Positions 11,415-20,377 of a DNA stretch of 64,000 nt are shown piece by piece. Positions within the stretch are counted from its first letter, which is position 1; each line of letters starts with the position of its first letter. The DNA is from Haloarculaceae archaeon H-GB1-1 (lineage in GTDB: Archaea; Halobacteriota; Halobacteria; Halobacteriales; Haloarculaceae): contig JARUKX010000004.1 in the NCBI GenBank assembly GCA_029688825.1, forward strand, positions 62,001 to 126,000. Direction: 5' to 3'. The position numbers and the translations under genes were made by a program. A model generated the notes under the pieces. The model did not search any database, was not told the DNA's origin, and was given only the letters and a program-made list of their open reading frames with translations.

Positions 11415-12433
11415 CACCAGCGGTGGTGGACGCTGTCGGCGACGTGCTGTTCGTAGACGTCCCGGACAGCGCCGTGGGTCTGGTTCGACAGCGGGGGCAG
11501 ATCCGCTGCAGCGACGTTCTGTCTGATGTGCTCGGGCGAGGTCGACCCGGGGATGACCGTCGTCACGGCGTCGTGGTCGAGAATCCACCGGAGCGCGAAC
11601 TGGGCCATCGTGGCCGCCTCGGGCACCTGCGGTCGGAGGTCGTCGACGGCGTCGAGACCGGCCTCGAAGGGGAGGCCGGCGAACGTCTCCCCGCGGTCGA
11701 ACGCCTCGCCCTCGCGGTTGAAGTTCCGGTGGTCGTTCTCGGCGAACTCGGTGTCTCGGGAGAGCGCGCCGGTGAGCAGGCCCGAGGCGAGGGGGACGCG
11801 GACGATGACGCCGACGTCGCGGCGCTTCGCCTCGCGGAAGAACAACTCTGCGGGCCGCTGGCGGAAGGGGTTGAAGATTATCTGGACGGTCTCGACGCCG
11901 CGCGGGCGGTCGTCCGCGCCCGTGCCGTCGTACTCGATGGCCTTGAGCGCCTGCTCGACCGTCTCGACGCTGACGCCGTAGTGGGCGAGCTTCCCCGCTG
12001 CCTGGAGGTCGTCCAGCGCGTCGAAGACCTCGGGTCGGTAGTACACCTCGGTCGGCGGACAGTGCAGCTGGAGCAGGTCCAGCGTCTCGACGCCGAGGTT
12101 CTCCCGCGAGCGGTCGACGAACCGTTCGAGGTTCGCCGCGGTGTAGCCGTCGGCGGTGTGGGGGTCGAGCCGTCGGCCGGCCTTCGTGGCGACGAACACG
12201 TCCTCGCGGTCGTAGTCGTCCTCGTCGAGCACGCTCCCGATGTGGCGCTCGCTCCGGCCGTCGCCGTACACGTCTGCCGTGTCGAGGAAGTCGACCCCGG
12301 CATCGAGCGCCGTGCGGACGGCCTCCCGTCCCGCATCGTCGGAGACGTCGCCCCAGTCGCCGCCGATGTTCCAGGTGCCGAGTCCGACCTCCGTCACGCT
12401 ACTGCCCGTCGAGCCGAGTCTGCGCCGATTCAT
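11414..12433 (-). CDS. Aldo/keto reductase
   Basis: A 339-residue NAD(P)H-dependent oxidoreductase with a TIM-barrel fold. The catalytic tetrad is visible: Asp and Tyr in DTADVYGDG, Lys in VFVATKAG and His in LLQLHCPP. The cofactor segment VIPGSTSPEHIRQN sits at the C-terminal end. It resembles the general AKR/YajO-like group, whose substrates vary. The stop overlaps the start of the lipoate ligase gene by 4 bp. The physiological substrate is unknown. Confidence 0.9.
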   Translation of the reverse strand: MNRRRLGSTGSSVTEVGLGTWNIGGDWGDVSDDAGREAVRTALDAGVDFLDTADVYGDGRSERHIGSVLDEDDYDREDVFVATKAGRRLDPHTADGYTAANLERFVDRSRENLGVETLDLLQLHCPPTEVYYRPEVFDALDDLQAAGKLAHYGVSVETVEQALKAIEYDGTGADDRPRGVETVQIIFNPFRQRPAELFFREAKRRDVGVIVRVPLASGLLTGALSRDTEFAENDHRNFNREGEAFDRGETFAGLPFEAGLDAVDDLRPQVPEAATMAQFALRWILDHDAVTTVIPGSTSPEHIRQNVAAADLPPLSNQTHGAVRDVYEQHVADSVHHRW

Positions 12434-12464
12434 GCGCCGGGCTACGCCCCCTCCCCACTTTGGC

Positions 12465-12869
12465 CTACCCCTCGGTCGGGGCCAGCGTCACCGCGTCGCG
12501 GACGATGGCGTCGTGGTCGAACCCAGTCTCCGGGAGGTCGAACGGGTCGTAGAACTGGACGGCGGCGGCTTCCTCCAGCGGCTTCGGCTCGCCGCCGAGG
12601 ACGCGGCAGAGATACGCCGCACTGACGTTGCCCCGCTCGTCCCGCCCCGGGTCGTCGTACAGGCCGACGAGGGTGACGGGCGAGACGTCGAGTCCAACCT
12701 CCTCGCGTGCCTCGCGCGCACAGGCCTCGCTGGCCGTCTCGTCGGGGTCGACGTACCCGCCGGGAAGGACCCACAGCCCCTCGCGAGCGCCCGATTCCTT
12801 CTGCATGAGCAGGACCTCGCCGTCACGCAGTATCACCGCGTCGGCCGAAAGTGCGCGAACGTCTCGCAT
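12465..12869 (-). CDS. Nudix hydrolase
   Basis: A 134-residue protein with a complete Nudix box, GX5EX7REUXEEXGU, visible as G-YVDPD-E-TASEACA-REAREEVGL. Nudix proteins hydrolyse nucleoside diphosphates linked to another group, using Mg2+ bound by the REUXEE glutamates. The start MRDVRALSADAVI (12869) gives the usual compact domain; the longer open frame upstream is antisense to the next gene. It lies 31 bp downstream of the reductase start on the same strand. The substrate is not predictable. Confidence 0.88.
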   Translation of the reverse strand: MRDVRALSADAVILRDGEVLLMQKESGAREGLWVLPGGYVDPDETASEACAREAREEVGLDVSPVTLVGLYDDPGRDERGNVSAAYLCRVLGGEPKPLEEAAAVQFYDPFDLPETGFDHDAIVRDAVTLAPTEG

Positions 12870-12950
12870 GACAGGAGGTTCAGCGGAGAGACGGAAATGC
12901 GCGGGGTCGAGCCGACGCGTTGAAGCAACAGTGACCGATAAAGTGGACCA

Positions 12951-13784
12951 ATGGCCGTCACGCTGGGAGCCGACGTTCTCTCGCAGTACCGTCGCTTCTC
13001 GCTGTACAATTCGCCGTACGACGCCCACGACGCCGGATGTGCTATCGACCTGTATCCCGAGGACCAGACGGCAGCCCCCTCCCCCGTCGCGGGCGAGGTC
13101 CTCGACACCCGAACCGTGAGCGCGCCGCCGAAGCCCTACGCCGTCGAGCACGACTACCTGATTCTGGTCGACACAGGAGAATACGTCGCGCGTGCGTTGC
13201 ACGTGAAGCCGGGGGTCGAACCCGGCGAGTACGTCGAGCGGGGAGACTCGCTGGGCGAACTGGTCCGCTCGGGCTTTTTCGCCCCGTGGGTCGACAACCA
13301 CGTCCACCTGGGGTTTCGCGACCCCGACGGGAACCACCTCCGCGCGAGCGGGTCGTTGCCGGTCGACGTCGACGTGCCGCTCGAACCGCTGGCGTGGGAC
13401 GGGAGTGGAACGGTGGTCGAGACGGGCGAGACCTACGCCGTCCTCGATTCGCCCGCGCATCCGAACCCCGGAGCGCGGTGGGTCGGCGTCGCGAACGACG
13501 GCGGCGGCCTCCTCGACGGCGGACTGTGCCACTACGACGGCGGTGGCCTGCTGGGCGGTGGGAACGAAGCCAGCCCCTCGCTCTTGGGGACGCCGCTCGG
13601 ATCGGTCGGACCCGACGGTCGGACCGTGTCGTGGGACGACCTGACCGTCCGCGCGAACGGGCGGGCAATCACCGGCCTGTCGCTCTTTCTCGCCCGGGAC
13701 GACGCCTTCGGGGTGAAGCTGGTCTGTCCCGACGCGGACTTCCCGGTCGGAACCGACGTGACCGTCGAGATAGCGCGGCGGTGA
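12951..13784 (+). CDS. Haloarchaeal protein with M23/duplicated-hybrid-motif-like domain
   Basis: A 277-residue protein without a signal peptide. The first ~150 residues resemble the LytM/M23 or lipoyl-like beta fold: DAGCAIDLYPE, APSPVAGEVLDTR, DYLILVDTGEYVARALHVKPG and a closing DNHVHLGFRDPDG with an HxH like the M23 metal site. The first metal histidine is not evident (Cys in AGCAIDL), so peptidase activity is doubtful and archaea lack murein. The C-terminal half contains Gly-rich GGGLLDGGLCHYDGGG. It diverges from the Nudix gene with an 81-bp promoter region. Function unknown. Confidence 0.65.
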   Translation: MAVTLGADVLSQYRRFSLYNSPYDAHDAGCAIDLYPEDQTAAPSPVAGEVLDTRTVSAPPKPYAVEHDYLILVDTGEYVARALHVKPGVEPGEYVERGDSLGELVRSGFFAPWVDNHVHLGFRDPDGNHLRASGSLPVDVDVPLEPLAWDGSGTVVETGETYAVLDSPAHPNPGARWVGVANDGGGLLDGGLCHYDGGGLLGGGNEASPSLLGTPLGSVGPDGRTVSWDDLTVRANGRAITGLSLFLARDDAFGVKLVCPDADFPVGTDVTVEIARR

Positions 13785-13796
13785 CGCTGGACGCGG

Positions 13797-14369
13797 CTAC
13801 GCGAACGAAACGTCGTCCATCGTCGTGACTTCGCCGAACAGCCAGTCGGCGTGCTCCAGGGCGTACTCGCGGTGGGCGTCCTCGATCGCGCCGATGGCGT
13901 CCTCGACGAGCACTGGGCGGAAGTCCCGCAGTGCCGCCGAACTCGCAGTGTGGAGGACGCAGACGTTCGCGAGCGTTCCGCAGACGACGAGGTCGTCGAT
14001 ACCGTGTGCGTCGAGCCACCCCTCCAGCTGGGTCTGGTAGAACGCGTCGTATGTGTGCTTCTCGACGACGAGGTCGTCCTCGGTGGGGGCGAGGTCTTCG
14101 ACGAGTTCCGTCTCCCACGTCCCCTCGACGACGTGTTCGCCCCAGCGGTCGAACTCGTCGTAGTAGTGAGCGTCGTCGAACTGTTCGGGCGGGTGGACGT
14201 CCCGTGTGAACACGACGCGCTCACCGGCGTCTCTGGCGCGTTCGACCAGTTCCGCGGCGCGTTCGACCGCCGCCTCGCTCTGCGGGGCGTAGAGGCTGCC
14301 GTCCGGATGGCAGAAGCCGTTCTGCAGATCCACGACGACGAGCGCGGTCGAGTCGGTGTCGAACTGCAT
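13797..14369 (-). CDS. Isochorismatase-family cysteine hydrolase (nicotinamidase-like)
   Basis: A 190-residue protein with the family triad: Asp in ALVVVDLQNGFC, Lys in VVEKHTYDAF and Cys in CGTLANVCVLHTA. Metal-binding candidates typical of nicotinamidase (D-x-H) occur in TRDVHPPEQFDDAHY. Such enzymes hydrolyse nicotinamide or related amides; nicotinamidase would produce nicotinate for the nicotinate phosphoribosyltransferase at 17.3 kb, so a role in NAD salvage is plausible. The ATG at 14369 (MQFDTDSTALVVV) is where homology starts. It is convergent with the M23-like gene. Confidence 0.85.
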   Translation of the reverse strand: MQFDTDSTALVVVDLQNGFCHPDGSLYAPQSEAAVERAAELVERARDAGERVVFTRDVHPPEQFDDAHYYDEFDRWGEHVVEGTWETELVEDLAPTEDDLVVEKHTYDAFYQTQLEGWLDAHGIDDLVVCGTLANVCVLHTASSAALRDFRPVLVEDAIGAIEDAHREYALEHADWLFGEVTTMDDVSFA

Positions 14370-14460
14370 ATCTGTCGACGCTTGGACCGTCCCCGCCTTG
14401 AATCCACTGCGGTCGGTGGTTCGGACGCGTCCTTTTTCAGGCGTCGAGTCGTTTGACCGG

Positions 14461-15927
14461 ATGATGTCCCGTTCCGCCGGCGTCTTCGTCGTCCTCCTCG
14501 TCGTCCTCGCGGGGTGCCAGGCACCCACTGCGACCCAGGCGAGCGTGGCCCACCCCCAGCCAGGGTCGATGGCCACCGAGAACGCTCCCGCCCCCGAGAC
14601 CGACCGCCTCGGCTGGGAGAACGGCTACTGGCACAACGCGACGCTGTCTATCACGCCCGACGACGGACTCAACGAGAGCGAGCGCGCCGCCGTCGTCGCG
14701 CGTGCGATGGCTCGCGTCGAGGTCGTCCGCGGACTGGAGTTCGAACGCGACGTCTCCATCGACGTCACGACGCGGGCGGCCTACGCCAACCAGACGAGTG
14801 GCGACGGTACCGCGAACGCAACCCAGCGGACCTTCGAGAACGTCCGGGCGGAGGCGCTGTTTCTCGTCGGCGAGCAGCGCGATTCCGTCGCCGTCCGCCA
14901 GGAGAGCATGGGCCAGAGCGTCCTCGGCTACTACAGTCCCAGCTCCGAGAGCATCGTTCTCGTCAGCGACAGCGAGACGCCGCGAATCACCAACGAGCGC
15001 ACGCTCGCGCACGAACTCACCCACGCGCTGCAGGACCAGCACTTCGGCATCGGCGGCCACGTCGCAAACACTTCGGACGCGCGGAAAGGACGGCTCGGGC
15101 TCGTCGAGGGCGACGCCATGCTCGTCGAAGACCGGTATATCGATCGCTGTGGCGAGACGTGGGACTGCGTGCAGTCGAAGACCGAGGGGACCAGCGTCGG
15201 CGGCGCGAGTTCCCGAATGCACATGGGCCTGTACCTCGCGGCCATCTTCCCGTACGTCGACGGTTCGGTGTTCGTCACGCACCTGCACGACCGCGGCGGC
15301 TGGGACGCGGTGAACGCTGCCTACGAGCGCGCACCGTCGACCACCGCGGAGGTGATCAGTCCCGAGCGCTACCCCACCGACGCCGACGCGGTGCAGTTGC
15401 GAGACGAATCGACCGACGACTGGGAACGCGTCCGACCCGCCGCTGGCGACGGCGACCGACTCGGACAGGCGTTGCTCTCGACGATGTTCATGTACACACT
15501 CTACGACGAATTCAACAGGAGCGCCGCCGTCGACGTCCGGACTGCGTTGAACGTCGACGACGATGGCACGATGGACCAGACCGACCCGCTGAACTACGCC
15601 CTGCCGGCGACGGCGGGCTGGACCGGCGACCGCTTCCACGCGTACCGCAACGGCGACCGAACCGGCTACGTCCTCCAGACGACCTGGCGGAACGCCAGCG
15701 AAGCCGGGGAGTTCGCCGAGGCCTATCGGGGCCTGCTCTCCCACTGGGGCGGCGAGCGCGTCGGGCCGAACCGCTGGCGAGTCGGTCCCGACAGTCCCTT
15801 CACCGACGCCTACGCGGTCATCGTCGACGGTGAGACGGTGACCGTCGTGAACGCCCCGACGACCGACGCGCTCGGCGAGGTGTACGGTCCCGCCGGACCC
15901 ACCGCCCAGCGAGTGGAGGCGCGATGA
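14461..15927 (+). CDS. Hvo_1808-family surface lipoprotein with HExxH motif, copy 1
   Basis: A 488-residue exported protein: a hydrophobic signal (VFVVLLVVLAGC) ends in a lipobox, so it is probably lipid-anchored outside the membrane. The zinc-peptidase motif HELTH lies at residues 184-188 inside LAHELTHALQDQHFG, and GLVEGDAML may give a downstream acidic ligand. I recall this group as the Hvo_1808 family of surface proteins. The substrate is unknown. Its stop overlaps the ATG of a paralogue (ATGA), so the two are made together. An ATG one codon later (14464) is equally possible as the start. Confidence 0.82.
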   Translation: MMSRSAGVFVVLLVVLAGCQAPTATQASVAHPQPGSMATENAPAPETDRLGWENGYWHNATLSITPDDGLNESERAAVVARAMARVEVVRGLEFERDVSIDVTTRAAYANQTSGDGTANATQRTFENVRAEALFLVGEQRDSVAVRQESMGQSVLGYYSPSSESIVLVSDSETPRITNERTLAHELTHALQDQHFGIGGHVANTSDARKGRLGLVEGDAMLVEDRYIDRCGETWDCVQSKTEGTSVGGASSRMHMGLYLAAIFPYVDGSVFVTHLHDRGGWDAVNAAYERAPSTTAEVISPERYPTDADAVQLRDESTDDWERVRPAAGDGDRLGQALLSTMFMYTLYDEFNRSAAVDVRTALNVDDDGTMDQTDPLNYALPATAGWTGDRFHAYRNGDRTGYVLQTTWRNASEAGEFAEAYRGLLSHWGGERVGPNRWRVGPDSPFTDAYAVIVDGETVTVVNAPTTDALGEVYGPAGPTAQRVEAR

Positions 15928-17270
15928 CGATGCGCCGCGCACTGTTCCTCGTGGTCGTGATGGTGCTCGCCGGCTGCAACACCGCGCTCGGGCCACAGAC
16001 GGCCACGCCGACGCCCATCGACAGCGGGAACGGAACCGACCCCGAGAGCGACCAGCTCGGGTGGGAGGCCGGCTACTGGTACGACGAGTCGCTGCCGGTC
16101 ACCCCGGAGGACGGGTACAACGAGACCGAACGCGACGCCGTCGTCGCCCGAACGATGGCCCGCGTCGAGGTCGTCCGGCAACTGGAGTTCAACGAGAGCG
16201 TCCCCGTCGAGGTCATCTCGCGAGCGGAGTACCGCGAGCAGAACAGCGGCGGCGGGAACGGCTCGGACGCTCACCGACTGTGGAACAATCAGGTCTGGGA
16301 GGGGCTGTTCCTCGTCGGTGAACGCGACGACATCTCCCAGACGTTCGACGACACGCTCGGGTCCTCCGTGCAGGGCTACTACTCGCCGGGCAAGGGAGAG
16401 ATCATCCTCGTCAGCGACGCGCCCTCGCCGACCATCGACCGGACGACGCTGTCACACGAGCTGGTCCACGCACTGCAGGATCAGCACTTCGGCCTCGACG
16501 GGTCACCGCCGACCCAGGACCGACAGCTGGCGCGCAACGGCATCGTCGAGGGCGACGCGATGTTCGTCCAACACACCTACTCGTCGCGCTGTAGCGACGA
16601 GTGGGAGTGTCTCCCGAAACCCGAATCCGGGAGCAGCGGGTCGGGCTCGGGCTCCGGCTACAACCGCGGGCTGTTCCTGACGATCTACCAGCCCTACGCG
16701 ACGGGTGGATCGTTCGTCGCGACGATTCAGTCGCGAAGCGGCTGGGAGGGCGTCAACGACGTCTACGCGAACCCGCCGGTCAGCACCGAACAGGTCATCC
16801 ATCCCACGAAGTACCCCGACGAGAAGCCGGTGAACGTGACCGTCCGTGACCGTTCGACCGCGGAGTGGCAACGGTTCGACGTGGACCCCGAAGCCGACAC
16901 CGTCGGCGAGGCCTCCATCTACGCGATGCTCGTGTCGAACGGCGCGGTCGAGCCGGAGGACTACTACAGCTACCGGTCCGAGGCATCCGCCGGCTGGGCC
17001 GGTGACGCGCTCGTTCCCTACCAGACCGACGACGAGCGGTACGGCTACGTGTTCCGCACGACGTGGGATACCCGCGAGGACGCCACGGAGTTCCGCGACG
17101 CCTACCTGAAGGTACTGGAGACCCACGACGCGCAAGCCCGCGGCGACGGCGTCTACGTCATCAACGAGTCCAATCCGTACGGCGACGCCTTCCGCGTCTC
17201 TCGGTCCGGGAAGATCGTCACCGTCGTCAACGGACCGACTGTCGACGACCTCGACGCGATCCACGAGTGA
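15924..17270 (+). CDS. Hvo_1808-family surface lipoprotein with HExxH motif, copy 2
   Basis: A 448-residue paralogue of the preceding protein, with lipobox VLAGC and HELVH at residues 178-182 in LSHELVHALQDQHFGLDG, followed by NGIVEGDAMFVQ. A Gly/Ser-rich spacer (GSSGSGSGSGY) in the middle is absent from copy 1. Domain order is otherwise the same, and both begin the mature part with a QLGWE/RLGWE-GYW motif. Start and stop overlap with copy 1 (4 bp), giving a translationally coupled pair. Both keep the HExxH, so both may be active cell-surface metallopeptidases. Confidence 0.82.
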   Translation: MTMRRALFLVVVMVLAGCNTALGPQTATPTPIDSGNGTDPESDQLGWEAGYWYDESLPVTPEDGYNETERDAVVARTMARVEVVRQLEFNESVPVEVISRAEYREQNSGGGNGSDAHRLWNNQVWEGLFLVGERDDISQTFDDTLGSSVQGYYSPGKGEIILVSDAPSPTIDRTTLSHELVHALQDQHFGLDGSPPTQDRQLARNGIVEGDAMFVQHTYSSRCSDEWECLPKPESGSSGSGSGSGYNRGLFLTIYQPYATGGSFVATIQSRSGWEGVNDVYANPPVSTEQVIHPTKYPDEKPVNVTVRDRSTAEWQRFDVDPEADTVGEASIYAMLVSNGAVEPEDYYSYRSEASAGWAGDALVPYQTDDERYGYVFRTTWDTREDATEFRDAYLKVLETHDAQARGDGVYVINESNPYGDAFRVSRSGKIVTVVNGPTVDDLDAIHE

Positions 17271-17320
17271 GCGCAGCGTTTCACGGGTAGTTTTCTCATT
17301 GGGCCGCAAACGGCGAGCCA

Positions 17321-18484
17321 ATGAGCGACGAATCCGGTTCCTTCGACGTCCTGCCGCCCGCGGCCATCGCGAGCGGCCGGGCGACCGACGCCTACTTCGA
17401 GCGAACGGTCGAGACGCTCGCCCACGCCGGCAAGAACCCACACGTGGTGGCCGAGGTCACCGCCGACCAGTTCCCGACCGGGAAGTTCGAGCTGTTCGCG
17501 GGCGTGAAAGACGCCGCGAACCTGCTCGCCGATTTCGACCTCGACGCGGACGCACTGCTGGAAGGACAGCTGTTCGACGGCGGTCCAGTCATGCGGATCG
17601 AGGGGGAGTATCTGGAGTTCTGTCGGCTGGAAACTGCACTTCTTGGCTTTCTCTCGCACGCCAGCGGCGTCGCCACGAAGGCACTGCGAGCACGCCGGGC
17701 GGCCCCGGAGTCGACGGTGCTGAGCTTCGGGTCCCGACACGTCCACCCCACCATCGCGCCGATGATCGAACGCTCGGCCCTGCTCGGCGGCCTCGACGGT
17801 TTCTCGAACGTCGCTGCCGGGGACGTCATCGGTCGGGAAGCAGGGGGAACGATGCCGCACGCGCTGCTCATCTGCTTCGGGAAGGGAAACCAGGAGGACG
17901 CGTGGCGGACGTTCGACGAGGCGGTCGGCCCGGACGTCCCGCGGGTCGCGCTCTGTGACACCTTCAGCGACGAGGTCGACGAGTCCGTCCGGGCCGCCGC
18001 GGCCGTCGAGGACCTCGACAGCGTCCGCATCGACACGACGAGTTCCCGACGGGGAGACTTCCAGCACATCGTCCGGGAGGTCCGGTGGGAACTCGACGCC
18101 CGCGGGTACGACGACGTGGGTATCTTCGTCAGCGGCGGTCTCGGCCCGTCGGAGCTACGGGGGCTTCGCGACCTCGTCGACGGGTTCGGCGTGGGCAGCT
18201 ACGTGAGCAACGCCGACCCGCTGGACTTCTCGCTGGATCTCGTGGAACTCGACGGCGAACCGGTCTCGAAGCGCGGCAAGCTCGGCGGCGTCAAGGAGGT
18301 CTACCGGACGAACGACGGCCACCACGCAGTCGCGCTGGCGGACCGTCCCGGCCCGACCGACGCCGACCCGTTGCTGGAGCCGCTCGTCCGCGACGGCGAG
18401 ATCGTCCGCGAGTTCGACCTCGACGACGCCGTCCATCGTGCCCGTGAAGACGCCGACGCAGTCGGGTTCGGCGACGACGAGTAG
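17321..18484 (+). CDS. pncB: Nicotinate phosphoribosyltransferase
   Basis: A 387-residue cytoplasmic enzyme making nicotinate mononucleotide from nicotinate and PRPP, a step of NAD salvage. The fold signature of the NAPRTase/QPRTase group is seen in FGSRHVHPTIAPMIERSA, with the conserved His on the active-site loop, and in FVSGGLGPSELRGLRDLVDGFGVGSYVS, the phosphate-binding TIM-barrel end. The Lys pair in GEPVSKRGKLGGVKEVYR is typical of NAPRTase C-termini. It is of the short archaeal type. The isochorismatase-like protein about 3 kb upstream could supply its substrate. Confidence 0.9.
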   Translation: MSDESGSFDVLPPAAIASGRATDAYFERTVETLAHAGKNPHVVAEVTADQFPTGKFELFAGVKDAANLLADFDLDADALLEGQLFDGGPVMRIEGEYLEFCRLETALLGFLSHASGVATKALRARRAAPESTVLSFGSRHVHPTIAPMIERSALLGGLDGFSNVAAGDVIGREAGGTMPHALLICFGKGNQEDAWRTFDEAVGPDVPRVALCDTFSDEVDESVRAAAAVEDLDSVRIDTTSSRRGDFQHIVREVRWELDARGYDDVGIFVSGGLGPSELRGLRDLVDGFGVGSYVSNADPLDFSLDLVELDGEPVSKRGKLGGVKEVYRTNDGHHAVALADRPGPTDADPLLEPLVRDGEIVREFDLDDAVHRAREDADAVGFGDDE

Positions 18485-18529
18485 CGACTCGGCACCAGCC
18501 CTTTTACAGCCCCGGTGCTACGAAGTGGC

Positions 18530-19684
18530 ATGCGGAGTTACACCGTCGGGCGCATCTGGGGCATCCCCATCCGAATCAGCGTGTCGTTGCTCGTGTTTCT
18601 CCCCGTGTTAGCCTGGCTCATCGGCAGTGGGCAGCAGATCGCGGTATACGCCGGCCTCGTCACCGGATTCACCGGGACGCCGCTGGACCTGTCGGTGCTG
18701 CGAGCCGGCACGACGCCGTGGCTCATCGGCGCGGTGGCGGCACTGGGCCTGTTCGTCAGCGTCGGCATCCACGAACTCGGCCACTCCTGGGTCGCGATGC
18801 GGTACGGGCTGTCCGTCGAGTCCATCACGCTCTGGATCCTCGGCGGCCTCGCGAACCTCGGGTCGATTCCGCGCGAGTGGAACCGGGAGTTCTGGATCGC
18901 CGTCGCCGGGCCCATCACGAGCATCCTCGTCGGCGCGGTCTGCTACGTCGTCGCGGTGGCGCTTCCATCGTCGCTGCCGATTCTGGTGTTCGTGTTCGGC
19001 TGGCTGGCCGTCACGAACGTCTCGCTGGCCATCTTCAACATGCTCCCGGCGTTCCCGATGGACGGCGGCCGAGTGTTCCGGGCGTTACTGGCACGTAACC
19101 GACCGTATCCCATCGCGACGCGGATCGCCGCCCGCGTCGGGTCCGCGTTCGCCCTCTTATTCGTCGTCGTGGGCGTCCTCGCGTTCAGCCCGCTCCTGCT
19201 GTTACTCGCGATCTTCCTCTACGGTGCGTCGACCACCGAATCGCGGATGGTGATGCTGGACTCGCTGCTGGAAGGGCTCACCGTCGCCGACCTGCTCGCG
19301 CCCGACGCTTCGACCGTCGACGCGGGCGACTCGGTGGCGAGCCTGCTCGACCGCATGCTCGGCGAGCGCCGGACCGACTTCGCCGTCGAGCGCGGCGGGA
19401 GCGTGGTCGGGACCGTCTCGCTCTCGGCCGTCAAGGCCGTCCCACAGGACGAGCGGGGCCATCGCACCGTCGGCGACGTGACGACCGAGCCGACGCTCCG
19501 GTTCGACGTCGAGATGGACGCCTTCGACGCCATGTCCGAACTGTCGGGGAGCGGCGATTCGGTCGCCCTCGTCGAACGCGACGGACGGACCGTGGGGGTC
19601 GTGTCCATGACGGACTTCGCGACCATGCTGCAGTTCATCCAGTCGCGGAACGCCGAGCGGGTCGGCGTTCGGATGGGACAGTAG
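18530..19684 (+). CDS. Site-2 protease family (M50) intramembrane metalloprotease with CBS domains
   Basis: A 384-residue membrane protein. HELGH at residues 81-85 supplies two zinc ligands and the catalytic Glu; the third ligand is the Asp of NMLPAFPMDGGR near residue 180. About six membrane helices fill residues 10-235. The C-terminal 130 residues form a pair of CBS motifs (starting LTVADLLAPDASTV), a module that usually binds adenine nucleotides and may tune activity. Such proteases cleave regulators or signal peptides inside the membrane. Start ATG 18530 (MRSYTVGRIWGIP) matches family N-termini. The next gene starts directly after its stop. Confidence 0.9.
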   Translation: MRSYTVGRIWGIPIRISVSLLVFLPVLAWLIGSGQQIAVYAGLVTGFTGTPLDLSVLRAGTTPWLIGAVAALGLFVSVGIHELGHSWVAMRYGLSVESITLWILGGLANLGSIPREWNREFWIAVAGPITSILVGAVCYVVAVALPSSLPILVFVFGWLAVTNVSLAIFNMLPAFPMDGGRVFRALLARNRPYPIATRIAARVGSAFALLFVVVGVLAFSPLLLLLAIFLYGASTTESRMVMLDSLLEGLTVADLLAPDASTVDAGDSVASLLDRMLGERRTDFAVERGGSVVGTVSLSAVKAVPQDERGHRTVGDVTTEPTLRFDVEMDAFDAMSELSGSGDSVALVERDGRTVGVVSMTDFATMLQFIQSRNAERVGVRMGQ

Positions 19685-20377
19685 ATGCCCGACTCCGACG
19701 AACGGCACGACGAGCGGGTCGACGGCGGGACGCGGACCCGCGACGACGAGCGAGCGACCGGCGACGTCGACGTGGACGACCTCCTCGCCGACCTCGAAGC
19801 GCTGGCGACCGAAGTCGACAGTCACGCCGAGCGCCAGCGGGTCAGACAGTCGATACGGCTGGCGAGACGCGTCGACGCCGACGACGGCGTGTTCGACCAG
19901 TACATCAGGAAGTACACCCGGGACGACGTCGCGGAGTCGTTCGCCGGCGCGGTCCTGTTCTCGATTCCGCTCCTCGTCGAGGACGGCGTGAGCGCAATCG
20001 CCGGTCACTTCCTCTCCGCGACGGTCGCGGGCTTCCCCCTGTACTACGCCGGAAACGTCGCGTTCGTGTTCGTCCTCGTCTCCGGCGTCCTGTACTGGTC
20101 GGACATCCAGAACGTCGAGGTCTACCGCCCGCTGTTCGGGGTCGTTCCGCGACGGCTGGTCGGCGTCCTCGTCGTCTCCTTTCTGACCGCCGCGGTCTTG
20201 CTGACGCTGTGGGGACGCGTGGGCGCGTGGCGACAGCCCGACGTCGCGCTCGCGCGGATCGTCGTGGTCTGGACGGTGGCTTCGCTCGGTGCCAGTCTGG
20301 GGGACATCCTCCCCGGCGAGAGCGACAAGCCGGACATCAACGACGAACTCGCCGAGTTCGTGGACGCGCTCGACTAG
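19685..20377 (+). CDS. DUF2391-like integral membrane protein
   Basis: A 230-residue protein with an acidic soluble N-terminal region (coiled-coil-like, LLADLEALATEVDSHAERQRV) and about four membrane helices from residue 95 onward. The segment YTRDDVAESFAGAVLFSIPLLVEDGV matches what I recall of the DUF2391/TIGR02587 family of unknown function. The ATG begins immediately after the M50 protease stop, so the two are co-transcribed and may cooperate at the membrane. Its TAG stop shares the tetranucleotide CTAG with the convergent DUF502 gene. Confidence 0.75.
   Translation: MPDSDERHDERVDGGTRTRDDERATGDVDVDDLLADLEALATEVDSHAERQRVRQSIRLARRVDADDGVFDQYIRKYTRDDVAESFAGAVLFSIPLLVEDGVSAIAGHFLSATVAGFPLYYAGNVAFVFVLVSGVLYWSDIQNVEVYRPLFGVVPRRLVGVLVVSFLTAAVLLTLWGRVGAWRQPDVALARIVVVWTVASLGASLGDILPGESDKPDINDELAEFVDALD

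Noticed and set aside
12951-13784. Active M23 peptidase
   Set aside because: The HxH is present but the first zinc His/Asp motif is not convincing and archaea lack the murein substrate; kept only as a fold resemblance.
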